A DNA stretch of 64,000 nucleotides from Diabrotica undecimpunctata (Eukaryota > Arthropoda > Insecta > Coleoptera > Chrysomelidae). Numbering within the stretch: position 1 is the stretch's first letter; every line of letters starts with the position of its first letter. Position numbers and translations under genes: made by a program. Under the pieces are notes generated by a model, which was given only the letters and a program-made list of their open reading frames with translations, ran no database searches and was not told the DNA's origin. Positions 22,218-34,549 of the stretch are shown in pieces. The stretch is taken from NCBI RefSeq assembly GCF_040954645.1, contig NC_092809.1:130685914-130749913 (forward strand), given 5' to 3'.

Positions 22218-22296
22218 AATTTAGTTGGAGGATAAGAGATTGTTATCAAAATTTAGTTGCAGAATATGAGATTGTTATCAAAATTTCGTAAGAAAA
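22201..22296. repeat. Three tandem copies of a ~32-bp unit
   Basis: GAGATTGTTATCAAAATTT is repeated three times at about 32-bp spacing just upstream of the LINE ORF1; possibly LINE promoter monomers. Confidence 0.8.
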
Positions 22297-22300
22297 TCAA

Positions 22301-23161
22301 AATATCACGAGTATTTCGTGATAAATGTTTTCGCTTTACAAAACACAAACTGAACAGTAAAGTTACATTTTAAGAACTAGACAAGAAAACATATCTTTTC
22401 TTCAATAAAATGAAAGATGAATTAAAATTCTTAAAGTCTTTTAATGACTAGAACTGAAACTGTATTTCAGCCGAAAAAGATTTAACTAGTTAAATATATT
22501 ATATAAATTAAAATACGTAAGATAAGCTAAAATTTTGTAAAATACGTATTTTTACTAAAAATTTTCAAGTACGTGTAAGCAAAAAAAAAGCAAAATATTT
22601 ATAATTTTGTATTTAATATAGTCTTAGTCGTAGTTATTGTATTTAATATAGTCGTTATTGTTTTTATTGATTTTTTAATACATTTTGCTGAGAATATCTG
22701 TATCTTGCGTTTTTTTTTTAATATTATCGAAAAATCTCGATAAAGACACAAAGTAGTTGCCTTTGCGTCACAGCCAACTGGCGAATAGACGGAAACTATT
22801 TAATAGACCATTTAACATTCCTGAGAGCATGAAATGTATATAATAGTATTGTTCGCCACCGTCTTACTCAAGACTGTATTTCTCAATGTGTTTAAAGAAA
22901 AGTGTGAATTGGAAACTTTTTTAGTTACAATAGAGTTATATATGCGTGTATCGAGATTAGATTTCTGCTGTTGCAATTAATTTCTACGCACCGATATTTT
23001 AAATACAATGATATGAGGTAATCGATGTAATAATATGAAACAAAGTTATTTTTCACTTGGTATATTTAAGTAATTATTACACAACCCAAGACGAACAAAA
23101 TCTGTATATGACTGATATAAAGATAATAAATTATATATTTTATTCTTCTTATTTTAGTTAC
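22301..23161. other. AT-rich sequence, no gene recognised
   Basis: No TIR pair or coding similarity was seen. Confidence 0.5.
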
Positions 23162-23169
23162 ATCATTAT

Positions 23170-25993
23170 CAGTGGCGGTTGGTATATAAGTGCTGCGGAG
23201 CTGCAGAACCACCAAAATAATCCAAACAAAATTACTTTGAAAATTAAATAAAAAATATCACTACTTATAAAATTTAAATTCATTTAGATAGTTTTCGTGC
23301 ATGGCCGCCTTTATTTTAATCTGTCGTCCGTCGCATCTCATGGCGACAGTAAGTCCCACTTTTTGACCGGACCGGTGCTACTCCGAGCTGTGAACTGTTA
23401 AAGATATCCCCGATAACACCCGCTCAACCCCTCGCCTACACTTTTCAGGCGACGACTGAAAGCAATATTTGAGCTGCATTTGTCGCAGTTCGAACTAGTG
23501 TGTACAAACCTACGTTTATTGTAATTTTAAATAATCGGTGATCGCGACGCGACGACTGTTAAAATAAGTTGTCCTGCACGTAATTCGGTATTTATATTAA
23601 GTATATGAGAATAAAAGTGCTGTTCAGGATGGATGTTATTTATAATTTGATCAATGTTAAGAGATTCTTTAAATATTCTTATGACGAAAAACTAGAATTA
23701 AAATGCAAAGGACGTCCTTTGCCGGATATTAAAATCGTAAAAGAAGGATCTAGCCGAGGGAAAAATTACAAACGACAATATAATTGCGATATTTATACGA
23801 GAAATAGTTGGATATGTGGCTGCAACAGAAAAAACGCTCTTTTCTGTTTTCCTTGTGTACTCTTTGGAGGTGATAAGTCATGGACGCAAGTTGGTGTAAC
23901 AGACTTAGTACATTTAAGTGATAAAATAAAAAAGCACGAAACTTCTAAGATCATTTGCACAATCAAATGGAATATGCTTTGGACACGACGAGACACAAAC
24001 ATCCGACAATCCTGGAATTTTTCGCGGCCTCATAAATTTTACTGCTGAATTGGATAAAACTTTAGCACAACACTTGGAAGAATCGACGGTTTTTAAGGGC
24101 ATTTCTAAAGAAATTCAAAATGATATTTTGGACAGCATGTTGGAATTATTCCAGGATAAAATTTTGGAGGAAATTCGGGAATCTCCATATCTAGCTGTCA
24201 TGGCCGACGAGACTACAGACATTTCAGCAAAATCACAAATGGTTGTAGTATTTAGATATTGTCGAAATGAAGCACCGGTAGAACGATTTTGGACATATTT
24301 GGTACCTTCAAAATTAAATGCAGATACTTAAAGCAAAAATATTTTTAGTGTTTTGGATCCTATCCTGGAAAACTCAAATAATAAACTAATTGCTCAGAGT
24401 TATGATGGGGCAGCGGTCATGTGTGGACAGCAAGCAAGAGTTCAAGCCAGAATCAAAGAAAAATATCCATTTGCTCATTTTGTACACTGTTACGCGCATC
24501 AATTAAATTTAATAATGTCTAAGGCTTGTTCCGAAAACTCTCAAGTTAGACTTTTTTTTGGAAATTTAAATGAAATCCCTACCTTTTTTAAAAATTCGCC
24601 ACAACGAGTGGCAGTTTTAGATAAAATCGTCCAAAAGAAAATTCCTCATGGCGCTCCAACTCGCTGGAACTTCAATATTCGAACTGTTAATGTTGTGTTT
24701 GAACATCGATCTTCTTTTATCGAATGTATGGAAGAAATAGAAGAATCGTTTGATAAGGCAGCTGTCTGTAGTTCAGCGTCTTCCATTCGAAGAATACTAG
24801 TGGATCAAAATTTTGTTTTTTGGTTAACATTTTTCCATTGCATATTGCCACAAGTAGACGTTTTGTATAATGCCCTTCAAAAGACTAAAACGGATCCTTT
24901 GGAAATCAATAAAAAGGTGACAGATTTCGAAAGATACATGAATTCAGTTAGACATTCAATAGATGATACCATTGACCAAGGTTCTAGTTTATGCGTTGAA
25001 CCATTACCAACTAAAAGGTTATGGAAGGATAACAGTCCAGTAGGTCATCGGAGAGCATCTATCGAAGTTTGTGATATAATCATAAATTGTGCAAATGATA
25101 GATTTGCTTTTAAAAATCACCTACTTGCAACTTCATTGCTTTATCCTGAGCAATTTGATAATTATTGTGATAATTTCCCAGATGATAATTTAAGCCTGAC
25201 TTGCGCGTCATATCCAAATTTAGATAGGGAGCGCTTGAAGACTGAATTATCTGTTATTTATTTTAGAAGAGACTGTAGAGGCATTAATGGGGCAATACCT
25301 TTTTTAAAATTTTTAATTGAAAATAATTTAACAGAGCCTTTTCAAGAAACTGTAAAACTGCTTCAAATTCTAATTACAGTGCCCATGAGTACGGCAGAAG
25401 CTGAAAGGTGCTTTTCGAGTTTAAAACGGATTAAAACATTCTTGAGAAATTCCATGACTGAAGACCGACTTGTAGCATTAACCATGTTGTCAGTAGAAAA
25501 AACACTTATAAAAAAAATACCAAACTTTAATGAAAAAGTTATAGACAAGTTTGCTTTAAAAAAAAAATCGACGAATCGAGCTTATTTATAAAAAAAAATA
25601 ATATATTTGGCTCTGTGTGTAGTTAGTTCTTAAGACCCTATAATGCAATTATTGTTGTGGCGATTTTGTTTGTAGTGTTTTTTCGTTTGCATTCCTTAGT
25701 TTCACGTATTTATCGATAAAATTCTACTAAAAACATAAACTATAAAACAATTACTAGTGTGCCATAATGTACCATTGCTATTTTTGATATAATTGGATTT
25801 ATCTTCAATTTGAAAAGAAGAAAATCGGTAAGTCCTTTATTATTTTTTAATAGATATATAATGAATAAATATATAGTGTAAAATATCAAACTAAAAGCCT
25901 CGTTGTAAAATACAACGATTAAAAGATATTGAATTAAAAAAAACCAAAAAATACTGCAGAACTACCAAATTTTTGAGTCACCAGCCGCCACTG
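23170..25993 (+). mobile_element. Full-length hAT transposon (ZMYM1-like transposase)
   Basis: 2,824 bp with CAGTGGCGGTTGGT and inverse ACCAGCCGCCACTG termini (one mismatch in 14). Exact 8-bp target duplication ATCATTAT (23162-23169 and 25994-26001). The transposase gene occupies the middle on the plus strand but carries lesions, so the copy is non-autonomous. Confidence 0.9.
23605..25591 (+). pseudogene. hAT transposase, ZMYM1/DUF4371-like
   Basis: Order of parts: Cys-rich TTF-type zinc finger (RKNALFCFPCVLFGG and preceding WICGC), then after a frameshift around 23950-23990 GHDETQTSDNPGIFRGLINF, LAQHLEESTVFKGISKEIQN, YLAVMADETTDISAKSQMVV (first catalytic Asp), a stop at about 24329, AQSYDGAAVMCGQQARVQAR and AHFVHCYAHQLNLIMSKACS (second catalytic region), PTRWNFNIRTVNVVFEHRSS, and the C-terminal dimerisation region ITVPMSTAEAERCFSSLKRI with LRNSMTEDRLVALTML. 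The frame from 24353 to 25591 (412 codons) is uninterrupted. Only two visible lesions, plus an apparently shortened linker after the zinc finger, indicate a fairly young insertion. Confidence 0.85.
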
Positions 25994-26001
25994 ATCATTA
26001 T

Positions 26002-26389
26002 TATCTCAGCGTATTGTATTCATTATGATGCAGCCTCCCTTATATAGTCGTTTTTCATTTCTGCCCACTATTGTCTAATAATCTCTTTTCTGTGCCATGT
26101 TGTACCGACTTGTTTCTTCATGTCATAGTCCCATCTTAAGTGGCAAACAACCCCTGATGACTTAATAAAATGTTAGCTGTATCATTTCATGAAGTCCAAT
26201 GTATGGTACACAAATCAAAAATGCCAGAAGCATATAGTTCCATGAAGGTCACCATTAATCAAGAAAACCTAAAGAGAGCATGGCACAAAGATGTTTGGTC
26301 AAAGGGTGCAGTGATATCTAAGTTTTTTGTGAAGAGGAGAATGCCAATGTAACTGGATCCTCTTTAAAAAGTATTGTTAAATTTAAAAA
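26002..26389. other. No gene recognised
   Basis: Short ORF 26170-26352 has no recognisable domain; it may be the ORF1 end of the following LINE. Confidence 0.4.
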
Positions 26390-26589
26390 TTATTTAAAGG
26401 TCATTCACTATAATGCTCAATTGTTGCGTAACTCTTTTCTAGATTTTGAAGTTCTGCTCAATGATATTTCAGCTGATTATTTGTGTCTTAGTGAGCACTG
26501 GCTTTTACCCGATGAGCTACATACTGTCAATATTAAAGGCTATCGTATGGTTTCTGGATTTTGCAGGAATGTCAAGTCTCATAGAGGTG

Positions 26590-26653
<64 letters not shown>

Positions 26654-28517
26654 GAATAACGTAATAATGGAAGGAATAATAAGTTTTAATCATTTGAATC
26701 TTGAAATTCTCTCTTCCGAACATCATTGTGAGATTACAGGTTATTTTATTAAATAAATCTAATGTGCAGCTTATTACTGTCTATCGTACTCCAGATAGTG
26801 ATTTAGACAAATTATTTACCGTTGTGGCTAAAGCTCTCAAAAAAATTAATGTTTATAAACCTGTTATAATTACGGGTGACTCTAATGTCCATTTTAATGA
26901 AACAGACATGAGAGCTCTAAAACTCTGTAATTTTTTTAGATCTTACAATATTACAAAAAAAGTTAAATTAAATACTCGAGGTAATAGATGTCTTGATAAT
27001 GTTTTCGCAAATATTGATAGTACCACAAAACCTGTGGATCTCACTCACACATCTGACCATATAGATATTTCCTTTCAGATAGCTTACTCATCCACAAATT
27101 CTGCAACTAGAGTTTATTATAGACCTATCACAGATGAAGGACTCTTCAATTTTAACCAGATTTTGCTAAATTGCAACTTTAATTTTGTATACAATGATAA
27201 TTTGGATATTAATTTAAAATGCTGGTTGATGTGTTATTAAATTCCATAAATATCTCTTTTCCAGGTATATTGCATGATAGGTTTATAAAAAATTCTGGCA
27301 ACTCTCAACAAGCTATGTGGAAACGTATTAATGGTAACAGACATAAAAATGTTTTCACTGATAATTCTAAACTCAAGGCAGATAGTGATTTACACACAGA
27401 ACAGCCACTTCTGCTCAACTGCTGAGAGAGTAATAAATGAACTTAAGGTTCCTCAGCTAACTCTTGATCACTATTTAAAGTGTATACCACAGGAAAATAT
27501 CCCGTGTTTTAGTTTTCAGCCAGTGAGCTTTAGTGAAGTTGACTTAGCTGTTTCAGAAATAAAAAAATAGTAACAGCAAAGATCCTGATGGATTTAACAC
27601 AAAAATTATTAAAACAATTAAAAATATAATTGTTCAACCTCTAACAACTTTAATAAACCAATCAATATTGTGTAATACTTATCCTTAAGTATTCAAAACT
27701 GCGAAGGTAGTACCTCTGTTTAAAAATAAAGGCTCTATTGATGATTACAACAATTATCGACCCATTTTTTTGTTGCCCATCTTATCAAAAGTTTATGAAC
27801 GAATTTTAAAAAATCATATTAATTCACATTTTGAATCTAATAAACTGTTTGCCATAAACCAGTACGGATTCCGAAAAAAATAACACAACTTTAGCTATTG
27901 ATCATTTCACTAGCAGTCTTTTGGAAGGGTTTGAAAAATATCTTAATACTCTTGCATTAATTTTAGATCTTACTAAGGCTTTCGATTGTGTAACACATAG
28001 TATTCTACTTAGAAAACTTCCTTATTATAATTTTCATAGTAATACTATTCAACTAATTGATTCATATCTATCAAATCGTGATCAATATGTTCACTTCAAC
28101 CAGTGTGATTGTCAAAAACAATATCTGCTGTTTGGTGTCCGTCAAGGCTCGGTTTTGGGTCCAGTATTATTTCTTATCTATATTAATGATCTAGTGTATT
28201 CTCAAAATGAAACAGTTTTTAGCCATAAAATTCTACAACTTAGTGCCAGCCAGAATAAAAACTTTTATCAGTTTAAGGCAAAAATTAAGAGTTACCTTAT
28301 AGTGAATGCCTTTTTTACATATGAGGAGTATTTTACTTCCAATTATAATTTGTTGTAATTGTCAACAGTATAAGTTAAAACACTGTATCTATGTTTTATG
28401 TTTTATATTTATATTTATGTGTATATTAACTATATTGACATATATTTTTTTTTATCTTTGACTTGTAAAAAATACGTTTGTATTCATTTCTTACCAATAA
28501 ATTATCTATCTATCTTT
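26390..28517 (+). pseudogene. CR1-like LINE, endonuclease plus partial RT
   Basis: The endonuclease domain begins VIHYNAQLLRNSFLDFEVLL, continues YLCLSEHWLLPDELHTVNIK, is interrupted by a (TA)n tract at 26594-26651, and resumes LITVYRTPDSDLDKLF and KPVIITGDSNVHFNETDMRA with HTSDHIDISF. The RT follows with frameshifts: ALILDLTKAFDCVTHSILLR (motif A), FGVRQGSVLGPVLFLIYIND (motif B), then a jump to the extreme C-terminus (KIKSYLIVNAFFTYEEYFTS), so motif C is deleted. The 3' end is an (ATCT)n-like tail at about 28502-28516. Dead copy. Confidence 0.75.
26594..26651. repeat. (TA)n tract inside LINE endonuclease
   Basis: About 29 TA units splitting the endonuclease frame. Confidence 0.95.
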
Positions 28518-28519
28518 AA

Positions 28520-29430
28520 ATTTGGACGTCTTTCTTGGTCTCTTGACGCCTCTTGAATACAACCGTGTAATTCTAGTGAACCATTTATTGTCAGTTCTTC
28601 TCACTAAATATCCCGCTCACTGTCATTTTAAAGATTTAATTCTTCTTCTTCTTCCTCCTCTTTATAAGCAATTCTGCTTGTTCATTGGCGGATTAATACC
28701 TCTATGGAAGGTTTTGTATCTTGCTATTTTGACGACACGGGTCTCCTCCATTCTGCTTAGGTGGTTATTCCATTCTTTTTTTTACTTTGTGTCCATTCAT
28801 TTATATACTGTACGTTATATTTTCTTCTGATGTCTTCACTTCTCTTTCGATCTCTCAGCGTATTTCCTGTAATTCTTCTCAGTACTCACATCTCTGCAGT
28901 TTCCAGTAGCCTTTGTATTGTGGCTGTGTCGGGTCTTGTTTCTGAGGCATATGTCATTATTGGTCTTACACTGACTTTATAAATTCTTGATTTATTGACT
29001 ATTTGCTTTTTGTACTTGATCTCTCACTTCTTTGTCCAGCTCTCCATAGCTAGACAGTGTAATTCCTAGATATCTTATTTCCATTACTTGTGTACATGAT
29101 GCCATCAATTTCTATTTTACATCTGGTTGGTTCTTTGCTGACTACTATTGTTTTAGTTTTCTGAGATGAGATTGTCATATTAAATTCTTTTGCTCTTATG
29201 TTAAATCAGTGGAACAGTCTTTGCAGACTATCTTTGTTTCCCATTCTGTATCCTCTTCCTTTATTAAGGCTTTTGATGATATCATCCATGATCAAATTGA
29301 AGAGCATGGGGCTCAATTAATCCCCTTGTCTTATTCCGCTGCCTATTTCTATAGATTCTGTAAGTTGTCCATCTACTCTGACTTCCATTTTGTTGTTTTG
29401 GTAGATGGGTCAACAGTACTTGATGGTACT
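28520..29430 (-). pseudogene. RTE-like LINE RT fragment
   Basis: Minus strand from about 29425: NKMEVRVDGQLTESIEIGSG, IRQGD (stop) LSPMLFNLIMDDIIKSLNKG (motif B), then directly the post-catalytic region (FNMTISSQKTKTIVVSKEPT) and C-terminus EWNNHLSRMEETRVVKIARY, with a GAA-rich tail at about 28636-28655. The YADD motif is missing through a small deletion. Many stops. Confidence 0.7.
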
Positions 29431-29549
29431 GATCAAGTACTGTTGGACGAGACTATTTAACTTGCAAACATATTTTACGAGTACAGTCTATGTAACTATG
29501 TCTTACCAGAGATCCGAAGCATACGACAAATCTACAAAACATAATATTG

Positions 29550-29716
29550 CCCGAACTGCCGTAGATAAAATATAGTATGCAACTCACAATTTGTATTCGC
29601 TGATTTTTATATCACCCGAATTGTCGTAGATAAAATATAGTATGGAACTCACAATATATTTGTATTCTATAATTTTTTCATAATATTACTCGAACTGCCG
29701 TAGATACGCATATAAC
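29550..29716. repeat. Degenerate 65-74-bp tandem repeat
   Basis: CGAACTGCCGTAGATA-like starts at 29550, 29615 and 29689. Each of the first two is followed by AAATATAGTATG and ACTCACAAT. Confidence 0.8.
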
Positions 29717-29727
29717 GAATAATAGTG

Positions 29728-30180
29728 CCAACGAGCCCTCGTACGTTACGATCTGACCAATAACAATGGAGATATGACGTAATGCCGTTTTGGCACAGTC
29801 TTTGCATATGATTTTTATCTTACCATATTCGCTATCACCTCCCCCTTTCCAGCGATACCTCACACGTTGTTGTACGTTAAGCCGTTTGAACGTTACAAGC
29901 TAAGTGTCCTTTTGGCATTGACTTTTGCGTTTGATTTTTGTGTTAACATATTCGTTACCCTCTCCCCATTCCAACGAGCCCTCGTACGTCACAATCGAAC
30001 CAATAACAGCGGAGATACGATATAGCGCCGTTTTGGCACAGTCTTTGCGTTTGTTTTCTATCTCAACGTTTTCCCCGTCCCCTCCGCTTTCCAACGATAC
30101 CCTTCACGTCACGATCCGACGAGCCGTCGCGCCTCCACCAAAAAAAGCGTCAAAAATGACCAGAATCGACCTTAGAATTT
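29728..30180. repeat. ~121-bp tandem repeat, about 3.5 units
   Basis: Units begin CCAACGAGCCCTCGTACG or CCAGCGATACCTCACACG at 29728, 29849, 29971 and 30091 (spacings 121, 122, 120). Units 1 and 3 are more alike than neighbours, suggesting a ~242-bp higher-order pair. ORFs over the array are artefacts. Confidence 0.8.
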
Positions 30181-30229
30181 CTTATGGAGATTTACATGGG
30201 AAAATGACCGATTTTGCGCTCGTTCTCTT

Positions 30230-31018
30230 GCTGCTCCTTTACTATATTTGCAAGTGACATGGAAGATCTACAGTACCTAATACAACATGTATACAATACA
30301 TGTGAAAGGTACGGACTGCAAATGAATCTCAAGAAAACGAAATCAATGATATTCTCAAAAAAACCACAAAATGTAGATAACCTGATCATCAATAATACAA
30401 CGATCGAAAGAGTAACAAGAGTAACAACATATAAATATTTAGGAACGTGGCTAACCGAAGATGGAGAACAAACAAAACAAATCAGATCTAGAATAGAAAT
30501 GGCAAGAAACACGTTCATAAAATTGAATAACTTACTTTGCAACCGTAACCTTAATCTAGAGATCCGCACAAGAATGCTACGTTGTTACGTTTTTTCTACT
30601 TTACTATACGGCATGGAAGCGTGGACAATAAAACAGTCTGAAATCAAAAAATTAAACTCTTTTGAGATGTGGTGCTACAGGAGAATCCACAGAATATCGT
30701 GGACTGAAAAAGTAACTAATATAGAGGTGTTACAAAGAATGAAGAAAGAATGTGAAGTCATAAAAACTGTTAAAATTAGAAAGATTCAATATCTGGGTCA
30801 TATAATGAGGGGCGAGAAGTACGTATTACTTAGGTTAATTATCAAGGGAAGATACAATGGAAGAGATGCCCAGCACGACGCAAAATATGCTGGGTAAGAA
30901 ATTTGAGAGAGTGGTTCGGTTGCAGCTCATTAGAATTATTCAGAAGCGCAGCCAATAAAGTTAAAATAGCGATGATGATTTCCAACCTCCGATAGGAGAA
31001 GGAACCTGAAGAAGAAGA
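30230..31018 (+). pseudogene. RTE-like LINE, RT C-terminal third and 3' tail
   Basis: Starts just after the catalytic motif (SDMEDLQYLIQHVYNTCERY), then LKKTKSMIFSKKPQNVDNLI, TTYKYLGTWLTEDGEQTKQI, YVFSTLLYGMEAWTIKQSEI, MWCYRRIHRISWTEKVTNIE, IQYLGHIMRGEKYVLLRLII. The frame is open for 227 codons to 30897, then decays through REWFGCSSLELFRSAANKVK-like sequence to a GAAGAAGAAG tail. Same family as 100-252, 20826-21081 and 34024-34237. Confidence 0.8.
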
Positions 31019-31640
31019 GTTTCGATATTATCTCTTTCTTTAGTATCCAAGTTTCGCAGTCGTATGTCATGATTGGTAGTATACATTGATCGAATGCTTT
31101 TTTCTTGAGGTGAAGTGGCATCCTTGATTTGAATATGCATTTTTACCAAAAGATGCCCAAGTCAGTTTCATTCTTCTGTTAATTTCTAGGAGTAAGGAGC
31201 GAGATTTATGTATAAATTTTCTTAGGTATAAATACTCGTCTTGCAAATCTTAGATGGCTGAGGTATTCTGCATCAATGGATAGGACTTTGTTCTGCCCGA
31301 AGAGCTTTAGTGATATTGGGTCGCCTTGTTTGTAGCCTCTGGTAATGAGAAATTCTGGAGTATTTCCATAAATTGTTGCCTTAGCTTTTACTTGTCTGTA
31401 TATATTTGCTAAAGTCTCTATGTACGGTTTGTCAATGCCTTGATTGTTCAAAACTTCAATTACTGAATTAGAATATTTGTTGCGGTCTTCCTACTCTTTT
31501 TATTTTCTCCCCATAGTCTCCATGTAGTCACATTTCCATTCCAGCTTTCTTGACTTCTAGTCACATGTCCGGTCCAGTTCCATTTTGAGGAACACACTCT
31601 CTGTATTATGTTGACTGGCAACCTTCAAATGAGAAACTGA
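31019..31640 (-). pseudogene. RTE-like LINE pieces, rearranged
   Basis: Minus strand, from the right: a C-terminal piece (WTGHVTRSQESWNGNV, about 31590-31490), then an RT middle piece (NNQGIDKPYIETLANIYRQV, GYKQGDPISLKLF, EYLSHLRFA; 31451-31210), then an INRRMKLTWASFGK-type segment and MPLHLKKKAFDQCILPIMTY (31200-31030). The order shows two overlapping copies or a deletion. Confidence 0.65.
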
Positions 31641-32584
31641 ACACAACACGAGATAAAAATACTTACCTATTACTCTTTAGGTTTAGTTTTTGTACAAGAT
31701 AACTAGATCCATATACAAATATGATTTTAGGATAAACTTTCACTTTTAACTATAGTAGGAACAACCTTTTCTTTTTTTAGAAACAACAGGAGCCAAATCT
31801 AATTTTAAAATAAAAAATAATTCTTTTAAAAACAAAATATCTCAAAATATTAAAGTAACAGAAAAGTAACCAATGAAATATTTACACGGAATCCTCACTG
31901 TCAGTGAAAATGACGTCTTTGCAGGATAATAAAATAAATATTAAGAAATATGTACTTTAAAGACTTCAAAAATACATATTTTAATAACCTTGTTTTTGTT
32001 CTTTGCGCCTTTAGGATGACAACCTTCACAATACTTATATTGATAGATTTTTTGTTTGAATTATACTCATTTCAGTACCAGCAGTTACATAATCGATTAA
32101 ATATTTGTTAATTTTCTGTTTGGTAATGCACATATTCTAATATAGCACTTAAAATACAATTCGTCAGTCAACGGATATTAAAAAGATGTTATTTAAGTAT
32201 ATAGAGAGGAGAGAAATGTTTCTTAACATTATGTATTTTGATATTAAACTGCTATTGGTTGTTTAAATATGAATCCAGATACGTGGGTATGTAAACAAAG
32301 CCAATTATAATATACAAATTTAAATATGCTAATCGTAGCAAAAGGACGTAGTTTTCCTTGAAAAATTTAGATACTTGCTGTTTGATTGCTCCCATTACCA
32401 GCGTTGGCCGAACCTGATCAGGAACGGGCTTAAATTTGTCGCTATCACCGGTATAGTTATTTAAGAGGGCTTTCTAAAAGAGTAATACTGGTATAGAGAA
32501 CGATGAATATTTGTTCCATGATGAATCTAGGGTTTATTTAATTCTTGAATATGCATGTTATGGGACAATGTAATCAAAAAGCTT
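31641..32584. other. AT-rich sequence, no gene recognised
   Basis: Nothing supportable was seen on either strand. Confidence 0.5.
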
Positions 32585-33239
32585 CTGAAATGCCGGTCAC
32601 TGCATTTCCAGGAGCAAAAATTGTATCAAATATCCAACCTCTTGTAGCAGATATGAAACTAAGATTAAAAAGAATCTAGCGACAAAAACCAAAAACCAAT
32701 GTACCTACTTAACTTTGACGATATAATCAAAAAAGATAACATTAAAAAAGAATTTAAGAATACAATAAAGGACGTCGGAGAACAACTAGAAGATCCAGAG
32801 TAACTATGGAATGCATTTAAAAACCGAGTTAACAGTTAAGAGAAAAATTAAAAAGGAGATAAAATTAGACAAACAAAAATGGATGAGAGAAAGGCGCGAC
32901 GAAATGGAGGATGAGTTATCTAGGCATGGCTTATTTAATACGCACAAAAAAGTAAAAAAATAGGAAACATATTTAAAAAACGAGTTGCCTCTGTACTCGT
33001 TGTCAATAAAAATAAAATTGATTTAAATGAGAACGAAATAAGAAGAGAATGGAAACTGTATATATCAGAGTTGTTTGAAGATAACAAAAATAATATTACC
33101 GAATTCTGCCAAAGTTGTACGAAATGACAAGAAATAGTGAAATCAGAGGTAGAACAGACACAGGCTGGCTCAAGTCTATCTTTGTCGCAATACCTAAAAA
33201 ACAATGCTAGAAAATATTCAGATTCTAGTGATTAAAGCT
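32585..33239 (+). pseudogene. RTE-like LINE: endonuclease end and linker
   Basis: PGAKIVSNIQPLVADMKLRL matches the end of an APE endonuclease. It is followed by linker sequence (IGNIFKKRVASVLVVNKNKI, then IRREWKLYISELFEDNKN) and the RT entry TGWLKSIFVAIPKKQC. Frames alternate and stops are common. The rest of the RT is replaced by a jockey-like segment; the tail reappears at 34024. Confidence 0.65.
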
Positions 33240-34020
33240 ATTCAATAGAATTCTTAAATAAGAAACGATTCGAAAAAAATAAAGGAATACCATTAATCAA
33301 TGACACTTCACCAATAAACGATTCTATAAGCTTTACTGAACTTATTGAAACTCTTAACTCCGTTAGAAATACTAGTTCAAGACCAGATAACATACCTGTG
33401 CTTTTTCTACAGAATCTACCACCAGTAGGCCAAGAACTATTATTGCAACTATTCCCACAAATATGGCACTCGTAAATCATAATTCCATTATACAAATCAG
33501 GTAAACCTAAATTTGAAACAGAATCCTATAGATCAATCTTCCTCACGAATGCAATGTGTAAGTTGCTAGAAAAGGTCATTGCCAATCGACTCATGTGGTA
33601 TATTGAATTTAAACATTTTATTATACCCGAACAAAGTGGATTTAGGAAAAATAGATCAACATTAGATAACTTAATATCATTGGAATCAGAAATTCACGAA
33701 GCATTTATATGCAATCAAGAATAATTAGCCGTATTCTTTGACATAAAAAAGGCTTTTGATACAGTATGGCGCTGTGATATTTCAACTACACTCAACATGT
33801 AACATGTTTGCTTTTATTTCAAACTTTCTACGGCAACGATATTTCCAAGTTCGAATCAATAAGCATTTTGTGTCTTATTGCAATGGCACAATTAAAACTT
33901 TTTTTGTATGTTAATGATCTGGTAATTCTAGCAAGAAATAAAATATTTTATCTGCTCATAATCGTATTGCTGCAGCTCTTAACTCAATAGAATCATGGTG
34001 TAACAAGAAAGCTGGAATAT
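33240..34020 (+). pseudogene. Jockey-like LINE RT fragment
   Basis: ISFTELIETLNSVRNTSSRP, LFLQNLPPVGQELLLQLF, YRSIFLTNAMCKLLEKVIAN, IPEQSGFRKNRSTLDNLISL, LAVFFDIKKAFDTVWR (motif A), FAFISNFLRQRYFQVRI, then after a deletion LYVNDLVILARNK (motif C with Asn replacing the first Asp) and NSIESWCNKKAGI. Same group as the minus-strand LINE at 12.8-16.6 kb. Inactive. Confidence 0.7.
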
Positions 34021-34023
34021 TTT

Positions 34024-34237
34024 ACCAGAGGTGCGAAATATAAGATGTTAAGGCTTATAATTTAAGGTGAAATCAAGGGTAAAAGATCCATAGGAAGACG
34101 AAGAATTTCCTGGCTGAGAAACCTAAGAGAGTGGTATAGTTGCAGCTTAGTAGATCTTTTTAGAGCAGCCGCCAATAAGGTACAGATAGCTGTGATGATA
34201 GCCAACCTCCGATAGAAGAAGGAACTACAAGAAGAAG
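34024..34237 (+). mobile_element. RTE-like LINE 3' tail
   Basis: RGAKYKMLRLII, then GRRRISWLRNLREWYSCSLV and LFRAAANKVQIAVMIANLR, followed by AAGAAGAAGAA. Closely matches the tails at 100-252 and 30950-31018. Confidence 0.75.
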
Positions 34238-34549
34238 AACTGGACACTAATTGAGTGCTTCCGTCCTTTTGTTAGTCTGGAATACTTTTCCTTGATATAT
34301 CTTCCTAATATATCTGAGGTTTATAAGGTTTATGAGGTTTTTTATTTTCAAGATTCGGGCAGGGTAACGATAGAAATGATTATAAAGCCACATCGAGCGA
34401 ACACACACTACGCGTGTGCCACGCGTGTTTATTAATAATATAAAATTTAAAAAAGAATAAAGTAATTTTACTATTTTTGATGTGAATATCGCACAATTTA
34501 AATTTTAAATAAGTTTATTTTTATATATTTTATAAAATAAAATACAATC

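Larger units (their letters stand above)
20626..22300 (-). mobile_element. CR1-like LINE, internally deleted
   Basis: Minus-strand LINE: ORF1-like PHD-finger protein (22217-21620), then directly the C-terminal part of RT (21300-20640) with EQVFILQKRAIRTLLNLKYR and EKTTEYACIKFFNKLPYSIK. The endonuclease and the RT catalytic core are missing. A second LINE fragment (20826-21081) and a hAT MITE (21437-21609) interrupt it. The 5' end carries a three-copy tandem repeat. Confidence 0.65.

Noticed and set aside
28522..28982. Hydrophobic plus-strand ORFs (102 and 73 aa)
   Set aside because: Shadows of the antisense RTE-like LINE; the hydrophobic look comes from reverse-translated charged codons.
29728..30180. 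Possible CRISPR-like array
   Set aside because: Contiguous tandem repeats with no unique spacers, in a eukaryotic genome.
29925..30257. 110-aa ORF over tandem repeat
   Set aside because: Spans repeat units; repeated peptide reflects DNA repeats.
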